Source: Caldipriscus sp964426895 (GTDB taxonomy: Bacteria > Hydrothermota > Hydrothermia > LBFQ01). From it: 11,165 nt of DNA. This document shows positions 1-6,679 of the stretch, piece after piece; the stretch's first letter is position 1, and every line of letters starts with the position of its first letter. The stretch covers positions 1 to 11,165 of the forward strand of contig CAYRSH010000050.1 in assembly GCA_964426895.1 (NCBI GenBank), written 5' to 3'. Below the pieces are notes generated by a model. It was not told the origin of the DNA. It saw nothing but the letters and a program-made list of their open reading frames with translations, and did no database searches. Both the position numbers and the translations under genes were made by a program.

Positions 1-108
1 CTTATTAAAACGCAAACACCCACATATTTGAAGCGATGTAAAACAACTAATTAATCAACTTACAAAAATGACAAATTTTTCGCATCCAATTCATCCCCGT
101 GGTTATTG

Positions 109-131
109 AAAAAGGGGAGAGAGAAACCCCT
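109..131 (-). terminator. Intrinsic terminator of the 143-562 gene
   Basis: Read on the minus strand, the RNA just past the stop of the 143-562 gene forms a GC-rich stem (AGGGG at 127-131 pairing with CCCCT at 113-117) around a pyrimidine-rich loop of nine bases. A run of five U (109-113) overlaps the end of the stem. This is the usual layout of a Rho-independent terminator. The stem is only five pairs, so efficiency may be modest. Confidence 0.6.
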
Positions 132-142
132 CCCCCAACCTT

Positions 143-562
143 TTAATCTATGATTACCTCTATATCCGCGTAAGGCGTTTCAAGGTTTTGGATTGGTAAG
201 GTGTCCTTTAATTCACCGTATAAAACCCCCATTGGGGACGCATTAAGCGGTAATCTTATGTGGTTGTAAAACACTTCATAAATAATTTTGCGAACCTCTG
301 GGGGATATTTTGTAAGTTCTATTATTCCGTCGCTTCTTTCCATAAGCTTCCAATATCTCCTCGCGTTCAAACCGATTGTGGATTTATCACCGTTTTCATA
401 CCTCGGATATATGTGAAGGAGTATCATATAGTCAAATGGATGTGAGTGGGATAACAGGAGTTTAAGCCAATGTGCTCTAATTACTGGGTCGGAAAACAAG
501 TCCAACCCAAGCCTTTCCACCAAATAAGCCTGCTTCTTTATGCGTTTGTATTTAATCAACAT
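143..562 (-). CDS. Uncharacterised 139-residue protein
   Basis: I do not recognise a family. The reading frame is open further up to a GTG at 595, but the ATG at 562 is the better start because a perfect AGGAGG lies six bases before it. The predicted product is a soluble, slightly basic protein with no signal peptide or membrane segment. It starts with a Lys-rich stretch (KYKRIKK), is probably helical through residues 15-50, and contains aromatic and His-rich stretches such as HWLKLLLSHSHPFDY. The C-terminal third is Pro/Leu-rich and ends in acidic residues (ADIEVIID). No catalytic motif stands out. The gene is monocistronic, divergent from sucC, and followed by a likely terminator. Codon use (AAA/AAG, AGG, GTT) is like that of its neighbours, which supports it being real. 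A phage or plasmid origin cannot be excluded. Confidence 0.7.
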   Translation of the reverse strand: MLIKYKRIKKQAYLVERLGLDLFSDPVIRAHWLKLLLSHSHPFDYMILLHIYPRYENGDKSTIGLNARRYWKLMERSDGIIELTKYPPEVRKIIYEVFYNHIRLPLNASPMGVLYGELKDTLPIQNLETPYADIEVIID

Positions 563-568
563 CTCACA

Positions 569-574
569 CCTCCT
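569..574 (-). promoter_or_regulatory. Shine-Dalgarno that fixes the start at 562
   Basis: The minus strand reads AGGAGG followed by six bases and ATG at 562. It supports this ATG over the upstream in-frame GTG at 595, which has no such site at the right distance. Confidence 0.75.
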
Positions 575-609
575 ATAAACCCTTTTGAAAATCACCCCCT
601 TACAGAAGT

Positions 610-615
610 TTTATA
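610..615 (-). promoter_or_regulatory. Probable -10 box of the 143-562 gene
   Basis: The minus strand reads TATAAA about 47 bases before the ATG at 562. Transcription from here would give a leader of roughly 40 bases carrying the AGGAGG. No convincing -35 hexamer is visible, so this is a weak call. Confidence 0.35.
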
Positions 616-671
616 CCCCCAAACCCGGAATCCTTGGCCAAAAAAACCCATTAAACCGCAAACTTCCCCTA

Positions 672-686
672 TATAATACCCACCTT
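672..686 (+). promoter_or_regulatory. Leaderless-type promoter of sucC
   Basis: TATAAT at 672-677 is followed by ACC and then reaches the ATG at 687 after nine bases in total. Bacterial transcription usually starts about seven bases after the -10 hexamer, so the mRNA should begin within a few bases of the start codon. There is no Shine-Dalgarno in the gap. No TTGACA-like -35 box is seen. The same TAWAATACC box precedes sucD and eno. Confidence 0.65.
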
Positions 687-1832
687 ATGAAACTCTTGGA
701 GTACGCCTCAAAGGAAATATTCAGTTCTTACGGGATTCCCGTGCAAAAGGGTATATTAGCAAAGGATTTATCGGAGGTTGAAAAGGCGTTAGAACAGTTG
801 GAATTCCCTGTTGTTATAAAGGCTCAGGTGCCCGTTGGGGGTAGGGGTAAAGCCGGTGGTGTTAAGTTGGCCAACACAAAAGAGGAAGCCATTGAAAAGG
901 CAAAGGCCATATTCTCCTTAGAGATAAAAGGGATACCCGTAAAAAAGGTTTTGGTTGCAAAGGCGGAAGACATTAAAAGGGAATACTATGTTGGTATAAC
1001 CCTTGATAGGAGGTTTTCAAAACCGGTATTCATAACATCAAAAGAGGGGGGAGTTGATATTGAAGAAATAGCGAGGAAAAAGCCCGAAGCCTTGATAAAA
1101 AAATACATTGATAGGCCTTTAAGGGGGTTTGAAGCCCGCGAATTGGCCTTTGAAGTTTTTGACGAGCCCGATTTGGCCATGCAGGCGGCGGATATATTTT
1201 TAAAACTCTCAAAGGTTTATTTTGATGTTGATTGCCAACTTGCGGAAATCAACCCATTGGCTTTAACCGGTGATGGAAAGTTAAAGGCCTTGGATGCGAA
1301 AATTATTGTTGATGATAACGCCCTTTACAGGCAAGAGGATGCCATGAGGTTAAGGGATAGGGAATACGAAAACCCTGAAGAGGAAGAGGCAAAAGAGGCT
1401 GGATTATCCTATGTAAAACTTGATGGATATATAGGGTGTATGGTGAACGGTGCGGGTTTGGCCATGGCCACTATGGATGTTATAAAGTATTGGGGTGGAG
1501 AACCCGCCAATTTCCTTGATGTTGGTGGCTCCTCAAACCCGGAAAAGGTCAAAAAGGCCATGGAGATTATTTTAAGGGATAAGAATGTTAAGTCCATATT
1601 TATCAACATTTTCGGTGGAATAACGAGGTGCGACGACATAGCAAAGGGTTTAATAGAGGCTTTTAGCACTATGAAAATAAAGGTACCCGTGGTTGTTAGG
1701 CTTACGGGAACAAACGAGGATATTGGGAGGGAAATGCTTGAAAGGAGTGGATTGCCCATAAAAACGGCAAAAACCATGTCTGAGGGGGCGCGCCTTGCGG
1801 TTTCCCTTGCAAAAGGGACAAAACAACCTTAG
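687..1832 (+). CDS. sucC: Succinyl-CoA synthetase (ADP/GDP-forming) beta subunit
   Basis: This is the beta subunit of succinyl-CoA synthetase of the TCA cycle, a cytoplasmic enzyme interconverting succinyl-CoA + NDP + Pi and succinate + CoA + NTP together with SucD. The start at 687 was chosen over the upstream in-frame ATG at 585 because residue 1 then matches the family N-terminus (MKLLEYASKEIFSSYGIPV) and the length, 381 residues, fits the usual ~388. The ATP-grasp domain covers about residues 1-235, with the nucleotide-binding GGRGKAGGVK at 51-60 and the metal-binding region QLAEINPLAL (Asn189) and ALDAK (Asp203). The C-terminal ligase domain holds FLDVGGSS near 277 and NIFGGITRCD at 307-316, which faces the phosphohistidine of SucD. 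Nucleotide preference cannot be read from the sequence with confidence. Unusually, sucD is not next to it but 3.2 kb downstream. The stop codon TAG overlaps a further -10-like box. Confidence 0.96.
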   Translation: MKLLEYASKEIFSSYGIPVQKGILAKDLSEVEKALEQLEFPVVIKAQVPVGGRGKAGGVKLANTKEEAIEKAKAIFSLEIKGIPVKKVLVAKAEDIKREYYVGITLDRRFSKPVFITSKEGGVDIEEIARKKPEALIKKYIDRPLRGFEARELAFEVFDEPDLAMQAADIFLKLSKVYFDVDCQLAEINPLALTGDGKLKALDAKIIVDDNALYRQEDAMRLRDREYENPEEEEAKEAGLSYVKLDGYIGCMVNGAGLAMATMDVIKYWGGEPANFLDVGGSSNPEKVKKAMEIILRDKNVKSIFINIFGGITRCDDIAKGLIEAFSTMKIKVPVVVRLTGTNEDIGREMLERSGLPIKTAKTMSEGARLAVSLAKGTKQP

Positions 1833-1835
1833 AAT
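1830..1835 (+). promoter_or_regulatory. -10-like box overlapping the sucC stop codon
   Basis: TAGAAT followed by ACCCGC and ATG (1842) resembles the TAWAATACC boxes of sucC, sucD and eno, though here only six bases separate it from the ATG. It could drive the HU gene with a leader of about 77 bases, or a tiny leaderless ORF. A second candidate, TATAAG at 1878-1883, lies nearer to HU. Confidence 0.4.
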
Positions 1836-1841
1836 ACCCGC

Positions 1842-1937
1842 ATGAAACAAAGGGGGGCAGGGAATATGGAAAAGGTATATAAGGAACATAGGGGTAAAAG
1901 CAAAAAAGGAGGTAGGAGATGGCAAAGGAATTTGTAA
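1842..1937 (+). CDS. Possible 31-residue leader peptide ahead of HU
   Basis: An ATG six bases after a TAGAATACC box opens a 31-codon frame that runs through the whole sucC-HU gap and ends 19 bases inside the HU gene, in another frame. The predicted peptide is very basic (for example GKSKKGGRRWQRN near the end) and resembles nothing I know. Its translation would pass across the HU Shine-Dalgarno and start codon, so it could influence HU translation. The basic composition may simply come from the purine-rich AGG-bearing leader. Treat it as a candidate only. Confidence 0.2.
   Translation: MKQRGAGNMEKVYKEHRGKSKKGGRRWQRNL
1907..1913 (+). promoter_or_regulatory. Shine-Dalgarno of the HU gene
   Basis: AGGAGGT lies six bases (counted from the end of GGAGG) before the ATG at 1919, a near-perfect match to the anti-Shine-Dalgarno. 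It contrasts with sucC, sucD and eno, which have none. Confidence 0.85.
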
Positions 1938-2215
1938 CAAAGGCTGAACTCGTTGCGCAAGTTGCAAAAAGGGCAGGCTTAAAGAAGGCCGATGCGGAAA
2001 AGGCCGTAAATGCCTTTATAGAAACCGTAAAGGATAACCTCGGCAAGGGTAAGGGTGTGCGTATAATAGGGTTTGGCACCTTTGCGGTGCGCCAGAGAAA
2101 GGCCCGCAAGAGCAGGAACCCGAGGACCGGGCAACCCATCACCATACCCGCAACCAAGGTGCCCGCGTTCAAGCCAAGCGCTTCCCTAAAGGCCCTGGTT
2201 GCGGGCAAGAAGTAA
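1919..2215 (+). CDS. HU-family DNA-binding protein
   Basis: This is a small histone-like nucleoid protein of 98 residues that binds and bends DNA as a dimer. Helices at about 5-38 are followed by the beta-arm region with the family signature: GFGTFAVRQRKARKSRNP at 51-68, then TGQPITIPATKVPAFKPS to about residue 87. Pro68 sits where the DNA-intercalating proline is expected. Two positions that are often glycine (ARxGRNP and FKxG) are serine here. The gene is richer in G+C and uses CGC/CGT and GGC codons more than its AGG-using neighbours, as often seen in highly expressed genes. It has a strong Shine-Dalgarno. Its 3' end overlaps the possible start of the next gene. Whether it is HU or IHF-like cannot be settled, but the sequence looks more like HU. 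Confidence 0.93.
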   Translation: MAKEFVTKAELVAQVAKRAGLKKADAEKAVNAFIETVKDNLGKGKGVRIIGFGTFAVRQRKARKSRNPRTGQPITIPATKVPAFKPSASLKALVAGKK

Positions 2216-2765
2216 AATTAACTTACCCAAAACCCTGCCCCCCTTAATCATTATATTGTCTTGCAACTATTTTTCCCTACCATCTCCACCAAACCCTTCA
2301 AGCGAAGGTAATGAGATATTTCCGGATGAACCCGCCAAGGTTTTAACCAATTTTAAAAACTCTTTGGAACTTTTTTACGATAAAACCGTTTATTTAAACT
2401 GCTTTTCTTCAAACTTCACATTCCAACCCGATAAGGGACTACCCTACCCTTTAAACCAACCTTGGGGAAAGGGTGAGGAGGATAAAATTATATCTAACCT
2501 TTTATACTCCCTTGATTTCAGCGTATCAAATCCCGCAAGGGTATCATATACCGTTAATTACTCTTCAATTTCATCCGATAGCGCATATATGAATGTTTCC
2601 TTTGAATTCAGGTTTATCTTCAAAAACATAGGGGAAAAGTTTGCAAAGTCGCAAGCGGATATATACTTTTTTAGGCAAGGGGATGGGAGGTGGGTTATAA
2701 CATACTGGCAGGACAACAAACTGGATACCCTATCCTTTGGCGAGTTAAAGTTTGAGTTTAAATAA
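2199..2765 (+). CDS. Lipoprotein with probable NTF2/SnoaL-like domain
   Basis: The predicted protein of up to 188 residues starts with a signal segment: basic RARSK, hydrophobic LPPLIIIL, then SC, with Cys22 as the likely lipidated residue, although the lipobox (I-L-S-C) is not ideal. A Pro/Ser-rich linker follows. From about residue 44 the pattern (helical EPAKVLTNFKNSLELFYDKTVYLNCFSSNFTF, then beta strands ending in a GDGRWVITYWQDN motif) resembles SnoaL/NTF2-like domains of cell-envelope proteins. No catalytic residues can be assigned. The start is uncertain. TTG at 2199 overlaps HU by 17 bases and has only a weak AAAGG upstream. An in-frame CTG at 2235 would give a very short signal, and TAAAAT at 2213-2218 overlapping the HU stop could be its -10 box. 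The gene is convergent with the Asp-box gene, five bases between stops. Confidence 0.7.
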   Translation: MRARSKINLPKTLPPLIIILSCNYFSLPSPPNPSSEGNEIFPDEPAKVLTNFKNSLELFYDKTVYLNCFSSNFTFQPDKGLPYPLNQPWGKGEEDKIISNLLYSLDFSVSNPARVSYTVNYSSISSDSAYMNVSFEFRFIFKNIGEKFAKSQADIYFFRQGDGRWVITYWQDNKLDTLSFGELKFEFK

Positions 2766-2778
2766 GGGGTTTATTTAA
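2758..2778. repeat. Inverted repeat spanning two facing stop codons
   Basis: TTAAATAA (2758-2765) and TTATTTAA (2771-2778) are perfect reverse complements around a five-base GGGGT loop. The left arm carries the TAA stop of the lipoprotein and the right arm carries the TAA of the minus-strand gene. The stem is all A/T, so it is weak as an RNA hairpin, but it is the only candidate for a shared terminator in this junction. Confidence 0.6.
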
Positions 2779-5014
2779 CCACTATCTTCTTTATACCCCC
2801 TTCCGTCTTTACAAAGTAGGTTCCGGGGGTTAAGGAAACCCAACCTTTACCCTCAAAAACCTTTCTACCCGTAATTGAATAAACCCCGGCCTTATACGGC
2901 AGATAAAGCATTTTACCTTCCAACCTTATGCCTTCTTTTGTTTTGCCCTTTTCTCCAACAGTAAGCTCATCATCACCACCGAGGGCGCATGTCAATACCG
3001 TCCAGTACATATCCCAATCGGTAGCGGAATACCTATACACCCATAACGCCCCAAACCACCATTCTCCATAGGCACTCGGGGTTATTTTGTATGTGGTTCC
3101 GTTTATCTGCCACCAGTTTTGCCACAACCCACCACCCGAGAAGGATGGGGGCCGAGGGGTTGATATGGTATCCGCCCGTGTAGTTCCACAATATTCGGGA
3201 CCCCAAGAGGTTGGGCTTGTCCAAGGGGCCTTCATAACCGCAACCCTAAAAGTGTTGTTATATACCGTATATGGTTCGGAGCACAAAGGCCCATCCCAGG
3301 TATTCGGGCATTTATGATAAAAAGAGGCGTGAAATTCGTTCGCCGTTGCGGATGTAGTACCCGGACACCACTGCCACCTCGCTTCGGTATGGACCGTGGG
3401 TGTTCTGCTTTCAACGGTTGAGTTGTCCAGCGCAAACCATGTCCATCCGGAAGGTGGAATACCGGTGGCGTAAAGGCCGTGAATATCACCATCAGTTGAA
3501 GACCATTGTCTCTCGTAAAGGATTAAAGCCCTCGTGCTGGCCGCACTCAAACTCCTTGAAACCGCAAGCCAAGGCTGGTTTACGGGTCTTGTTGTCGTAT
3601 AAACCGTTGTTGATGTCCAAGAACCTCCCCAACTCATAGAGGCGTCCGTAAATAAGTGTTCTATACGGTTATTGGTACAGGGGTCTATGCAACTGTTGGG
3701 GTTCTTCCAGTTATAAACCGCTTGTATCGTATTATCACCACCGTTAGATGAAGAACAAACCAGAGAACTACTCCTTGGGTCATTCGTGGTTTCAAGCATT
3801 ATTTGGTTGTTATCGTATGCTGAACCGTTTCTGTTCGGTCCATCATAGGAGATACTCCAACTCGCTCCACAATCCGTACTCCTCCTTATCCTAACACCCA
3901 CGGCATCCGCATAACTATCATAGTCGGCATCGGAAGAGAAATTCAACTTGTTCATCCCTATGAACCACCAGTTGTCAAAACCTGAACACCCACAACCGCT
4001 CGTCCATTGTCCCTGACATCCGCTCCGTCCCCAATTGAATTCCGCATTTACATAAGGCGTTACCGTGGATACAATGGTAAGATCAACCCAAACACCAAAA
4101 CTATAAGTAAAGGGATTGGATGCATGGAAAACGAATGCCCCCACATCGTAATCGGGGAAATAATAATCGCTTGTATATGCCAAAACGAGGATTTTCCTAT
4201 AATCCTCCTCACCTATGGCAACCTCTCCGACATTGTAAGAAGGACTTTGGATGCAGAACCAGAGGTTCCATGTATTACCCTGATCAACGGATCTGGCAAC
4301 CACGGCACACTCATTTGTATGACTAACCGCGCACCATACATTACAACTACTAACATTAAAGGCCGCAACCAATGTATCCGCGCTTCCAACTTCCACGATT
4401 GTGGGGTTATACTCATAAGCCGTACTCGTCGCAACGGCAATGTTTGACCAGTTTGTACCGTCAAGGGGTGTAATTATTCCATCATCCCATTTAAAGGGTT
4501 TCCTCATAATATCTTGCCTCGGTGGTGCGATTTGGGCGGGTTTAAGGTTTGCCTTTAACTTTTCCGCCTGTTCTTCATCCTTTATGGCATTTGCCAGTCT
4601 TATTGCATCGTCTATATAATCCTCCAAGAATACGAAGTCCCAAGGGTTGTATGTTGATAGGAATTTGGCCTTGTATTCCAATATCTTCTCGTTTAACGGG
4701 TGTTCTTGGGGGCAAGGCAACCCTTTAATCTCATACCTTTCGCATGTGGCCCTTTTTGCCGTCTTCTCGTAGTATTCGTTCAATATCGGCCTTATGGATT
4801 CCCAAGTTTGCATAAGGGATTGGAGTTTCTTTAAGGCGTACTGTAAATTAAACTCATCAACCCTTTTTTGCCTTTCGGGGGACCAGCCGGGAAATGGGGC
4901 GGTTATACCCTCTTCGGTTTTTGATGTTATAACGGGGTTGTCCCCTTTTATCACTTCGGGAACCCCCTTAAAACCCCTTAACTGCGGCACCTCCATAATG
5001 AGTACCCACATCAT
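2771..5014 (-). CDS. Exported Asp-box (sialidase-like) protein with C-terminal sorting-type domain
   Basis: This 747-residue protein is probably secreted or surface-attached. Residues 45-160 are helical and charged, with a Cys pair at 91 and 101. About 185-675 is a beta-rich, Trp/Tyr/Asn-rich region with two Asp-box motifs, SVDQGNTW (242-249) and STDCGASW (379-386), as in BNR/sialidase-type beta-propellers. I do not see the sialidase catalytic set, so enzymatic activity is not claimed. I count 18 cysteines, suggesting disulfides outside the cytoplasm. Residues about 700-747 (KAGVYSITGRKVFEGKGWVSLTPGTYFV...) match the form of T9SS/por-type C-terminal sorting or anchoring domains. The N-terminus is odd: only MMWVLIM is hydrophobic, with no basic residues, and an in-frame stop at 5027-5029 rules out an upstream extension. 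It lies between sucC and sucD on the opposite strand. Its true ligand is unknown. Confidence 0.8.
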   Translation of the reverse strand: MMWVLIMEVPQLRGFKGVPEVIKGDNPVITSKTEEGITAPFPGWSPERQKRVDEFNLQYALKKLQSLMQTWESIRPILNEYYEKTAKRATCERYEIKGLPCPQEHPLNEKILEYKAKFLSTYNPWDFVFLEDYIDDAIRLANAIKDEEQAEKLKANLKPAQIAPPRQDIMRKPFKWDDGIITPLDGTNWSNIAVATSTAYEYNPTIVEVGSADTLVAAFNVSSCNVWCAVSHTNECAVVARSVDQGNTWNLWFCIQSPSYNVGEVAIGEEDYRKILVLAYTSDYYFPDYDVGAFVFHASNPFTYSFGVWVDLTIVSTVTPYVNAEFNWGRSGCQGQWTSGCGCSGFDNWWFIGMNKLNFSSDADYDSYADAVGVRIRRSTDCGASWSISYDGPNRNGSAYDNNQIMLETTNDPRSSSLVCSSSNGGDNTIQAVYNWKNPNSCIDPCTNNRIEHLFTDASMSWGGSWTSTTVYTTTRPVNQPWLAVSRSLSAASTRALILYERQWSSTDGDIHGLYATGIPPSGWTWFALDNSTVESRTPTVHTEARWQWCPGTTSATANEFHASFYHKCPNTWDGPLCSEPYTVYNNTFRVAVMKAPWTSPTSWGPEYCGTTRADTISTPRPPSFSGGGLWQNWWQINGTTYKITPSAYGEWWFGALWVYRYSATDWDMYWTVLTCALGGDDELTVGEKGKTKEGIRLEGKMLYLPYKAGVYSITGRKVFEGKGWVSLTPGTYFVKTEGGIKKIVVK

Positions 5015-5023
5015 AGTGATAAT

Positions 5024-5029
5024 ATTCTA
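5024..5029 (-). promoter_or_regulatory. Leaderless-type -10 box of the Asp-box gene
   Basis: The minus strand reads TAGAAT, nine bases, then ATG at 5014, with no Shine-Dalgarno in the gap. The spacing equals that of sucC. It lies back to back with the sucD box at 5061-5066, so the 60-base divergent gap carries both promoters. Confidence 0.5.
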
Positions 5030-5060
5030 AGGCTGAAAGGTTTCTTTTGTCAAACCACTT

Positions 5061-5066
5061 TAAAAT
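5061..5066 (+). promoter_or_regulatory. Leaderless-type -10 box of sucD
   Basis: TAAAAT followed by ACCCGGTT and the ATG at 5075 (eight bases between). It is nearly identical to the eno start region (TAAAAT, ACCGGGAT, ATG). There is no Shine-Dalgarno. AAAC lies five bases before the hexamer in both sucD and eno. No standard -35 hexamer is seen at 16-18 bases. Confidence 0.65.
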
Positions 5067-5074
5067 ACCCGGTT

Positions 5075-5944
5075 ATGGCTGTGCTCCTTACATCCGAGAA
5101 CAGGGTTATAGTTCAGGGGATAACGGGAAGGGACGGCTCTTTCCATACAAAGTTGATGCTTGAATACGGGACGAAGGTTGTCGGGGGGGTAACACCCGGG
5201 AAGGAGGGGCAAGAGGTTCACGGTGTTCCCGTTTTTAATACCGTAAAAAAGGCCGTAAGGGAAACGGGTGCGGATACGAGTATTATATTCGTTCCAGCAA
5301 GGTTTGCCGCCGACGCCATAATGGAGGCGGCCGATGCCGGAATAAAGTTAATAGTTGTGATTACGGAGGGAATACCCGTTAAGGACATGTTGGAAGCCAA
5401 GGCTTTTGCCGAAAGTAAGGGGGCGAGGATAATAGGCCCAAACTGTCCGGGGCTTATAACTCCGGGGCAATCAAAGGTGGGGATATTGCCGGCACACATA
5501 TTTAAGCCCGGAAAAATAGGGGTTATTTCAAGAAGCGGAACACTAACATACGAAATAGTTTCCCATCTTACGGAAACCGGTTTCGGACAGAGTACGGCCA
5601 TTGGGATAGGTGGAGACCCAATAATAGGTACAAAGTTCGTTGATGCTTTAAAGTTGTTTAAAGAGGACCCGGATACGGAGGCCGTTGTACTAATAGGTGA
5701 AATAGGTGGAACGGATGAACAGGATGCCGCCGAATACATAAAAAACGAATTCAACAAACCGGTTGTGGCGTTTATAGCGGGAAGAACAGCCCCGAGGGAA
5801 AAGAGGATGGGACATGCGGGTGCAATAATAATGGGTTCCGAGGGGACTTATGAAGAAAAGAGGAAAAAGTTTGAAGAAGTTGGGGTTAAGGTTGCCGATC
5901 TGCCCGAGGAAGTGCCAAAATTGTTAAAGGAGGTTTTGGGATAA
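5075..5944 (+). CDS. sucD: Succinyl-CoA synthetase (ADP/GDP-forming) alpha subunit
   Basis: This is the CoA-binding, phosphohistidine-carrying subunit that pairs with SucC. It has 289 residues, the normal length. The N-terminal CoA-binding Rossmann domain carries GITGRDGSFH at 15-24 and a GGVTPGK loop at 37-43. GPNCPG at 121-126 is conserved near the CoA site. The ligase domain contains IGEIGGTDEQDAAEYI (from about 207) and the active-site loop RMGHAGAI, in which His247 should be the phosphorylated histidine (His246 in E. coli). The start at 5075 is fixed by the family N-terminus and the promoter-like box eight bases upstream. The gene overlaps the next one by a single base (TAATG). It is separated from sucC by HU, a lipoprotein and an opposite-strand gene, yet nothing in the protein looks degraded. 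Confidence 0.96.
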   Translation: MAVLLTSENRVIVQGITGRDGSFHTKLMLEYGTKVVGGVTPGKEGQEVHGVPVFNTVKKAVRETGADTSIIFVPARFAADAIMEAADAGIKLIVVITEGIPVKDMLEAKAFAESKGARIIGPNCPGLITPGQSKVGILPAHIFKPGKIGVISRSGTLTYEIVSHLTETGFGQSTAIGIGGDPIIGTKFVDALKLFKEDPDTEAVVLIGEIGGTDEQDAAEYIKNEFNKPVVAFIAGRTAPREKRMGHAGAIIMGSEGTYEEKRKKFEEVGVKVADLPEEVPKLLKEVLG

Positions 5945-6666
5945 TGCCGAGGGTTGATAGGTTCTTTTATGTTGAAGGTGGTAAGGGGGATAAAGAGGTT
6001 TTGTTTATACACGGGGCTGGGGGTTCCCATCAAAACTGGATATTGCAGATAAAAGATCCTTTGGAAGGATACCGTTTTATAGCCCTTGATTTGCCGGGAC
6101 ATGGTAAAACCGGGGGAAGCCCGAAGGATTCGGCGGAAGGTTATGCGGAAGATGTTATAGAATTTGTTGAGAAGAAGGGGCTTAAAAACATTGTTTCTAT
6201 CGTTGGGCATTCCTTGGGTGGATGTATAGCCTTATGGTGTTATTTTAAGGGTTTGGATACTAAATCTTTGGTTCTGGTTTCATCCGCTTTAAAACTATGG
6301 GGGGCAAAGGCCTTTAACAAACCACCCGACAGGTATGCGATATGCGATTCACTTTTTTACGATTGGAGGTTAAGGGCTCAGTGCAAGAAGGGAAACATAG
6401 GGTTATTCAATTTGGATTTTGAGATTTTGAAGGCGGATTTAAAGGCAGCGGAAAACTGTGATTTAAGGGAATTTGCGGATAAAATACGAATACCGGTTCT
6501 GTTCATATATGGATATTTTGATAAGATGTTGCCCTTTTGGGCAGTTGATGAAAGTTTTTACCTTTTAAAGGATAGGGCGGAAAAAGTGGGCGTTGAGGCC
6601 GCACACATGCCAATGGTGGAAAAACCGGAGGTTTTCAATTCTATATTAAAAAACTTCCTACCATAA
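5944..6666 (+). CDS. Alpha/beta-fold hydrolase
   Basis: This is a 240-residue cytoplasmic hydrolase of the alpha/beta fold with a complete predicted catalytic triad. An oxyanion-hole motif HGAGG lies at 23-27, PGHGKTGGS at 51-59, and the nucleophile elbow GHSLGG at 88-93 with Ser90. Asp193 lies in GYFDKMLP and His221 in AAHMPMVEKPE. Residues about 118-175 form the variable cap that sets substrate specificity, so the substrate cannot be named; esterases, lactonases and C-C hydrolases share this pattern. The start ATG shares one base with the sucD stop, and a GGAGGT nine bases upstream inside sucD supports translation by coupling in a sucD operon. A link to succinyl-CoA metabolism is only positional. 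The gene ends 13 bases before the eno -10 box. Confidence 0.88.
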   Translation: MPRVDRFFYVEGGKGDKEVLFIHGAGGSHQNWILQIKDPLEGYRFIALDLPGHGKTGGSPKDSAEGYAEDVIEFVEKKGLKNIVSIVGHSLGGCIALWCYFKGLDTKSLVLVSSALKLWGAKAFNKPPDRYAICDSLFYDWRLRAQCKKGNIGLFNLDFEILKADLKAAENCDLREFADKIRIPVLFIYGYFDKMLPFWAVDESFYLLKDRAEKVGVEAAHMPMVEKPEVFNSILKNFLP

Positions 6667-6679
6667 AATAAAACGGAAG

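Noticed and set aside
1..108. Repeat or RNA gene at the left edge
   Set aside because: The stretch is A/T-rich with only a 13-codon ORF; no repeat unit, tRNA fold or CRISPR pattern is visible.
585..686. N-terminal extension of SucC from the in-frame ATG at 585
   Set aside because: The extra 34 residues are Pro-rich, have no counterpart in the family, and cross the sucC and divergent promoter region. The ATG at 687 matches the family N-terminus.
1702..2208. Long minus-strand ORF antisense to sucC and HU
   Set aside because: It is a shadow of two strongly supported genes and its predicted protein has no recognisable motif.
4007..4447. Plus-strand ORF of 146 residues inside the Asp-box gene
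   Set aside because: It lies opposite the propeller region, shows no domain or ribosome site, and is explained by codon use of the real gene.
2771..5014. Calling the Asp-box protein an active sialidase
   Set aside because: Asp boxes are structural and occur in many beta-propellers; I could not find the Arg triad, Tyr and Glu arrangement of sialidases.
5218..5757. Minus-strand ORF of 179 residues inside sucD
   Set aside because: It is antisense to a conserved enzyme gene, is Ser/Pro/Thr-rich as expected of a reverse-frame artefact, and has no start signal.
5944..6666. Assigning the alpha/beta hydrolase to a specific reaction linked to succinyl-CoA
   Set aside because: The triad is generic and the cap region is not diagnostic; only the operon position would support it.
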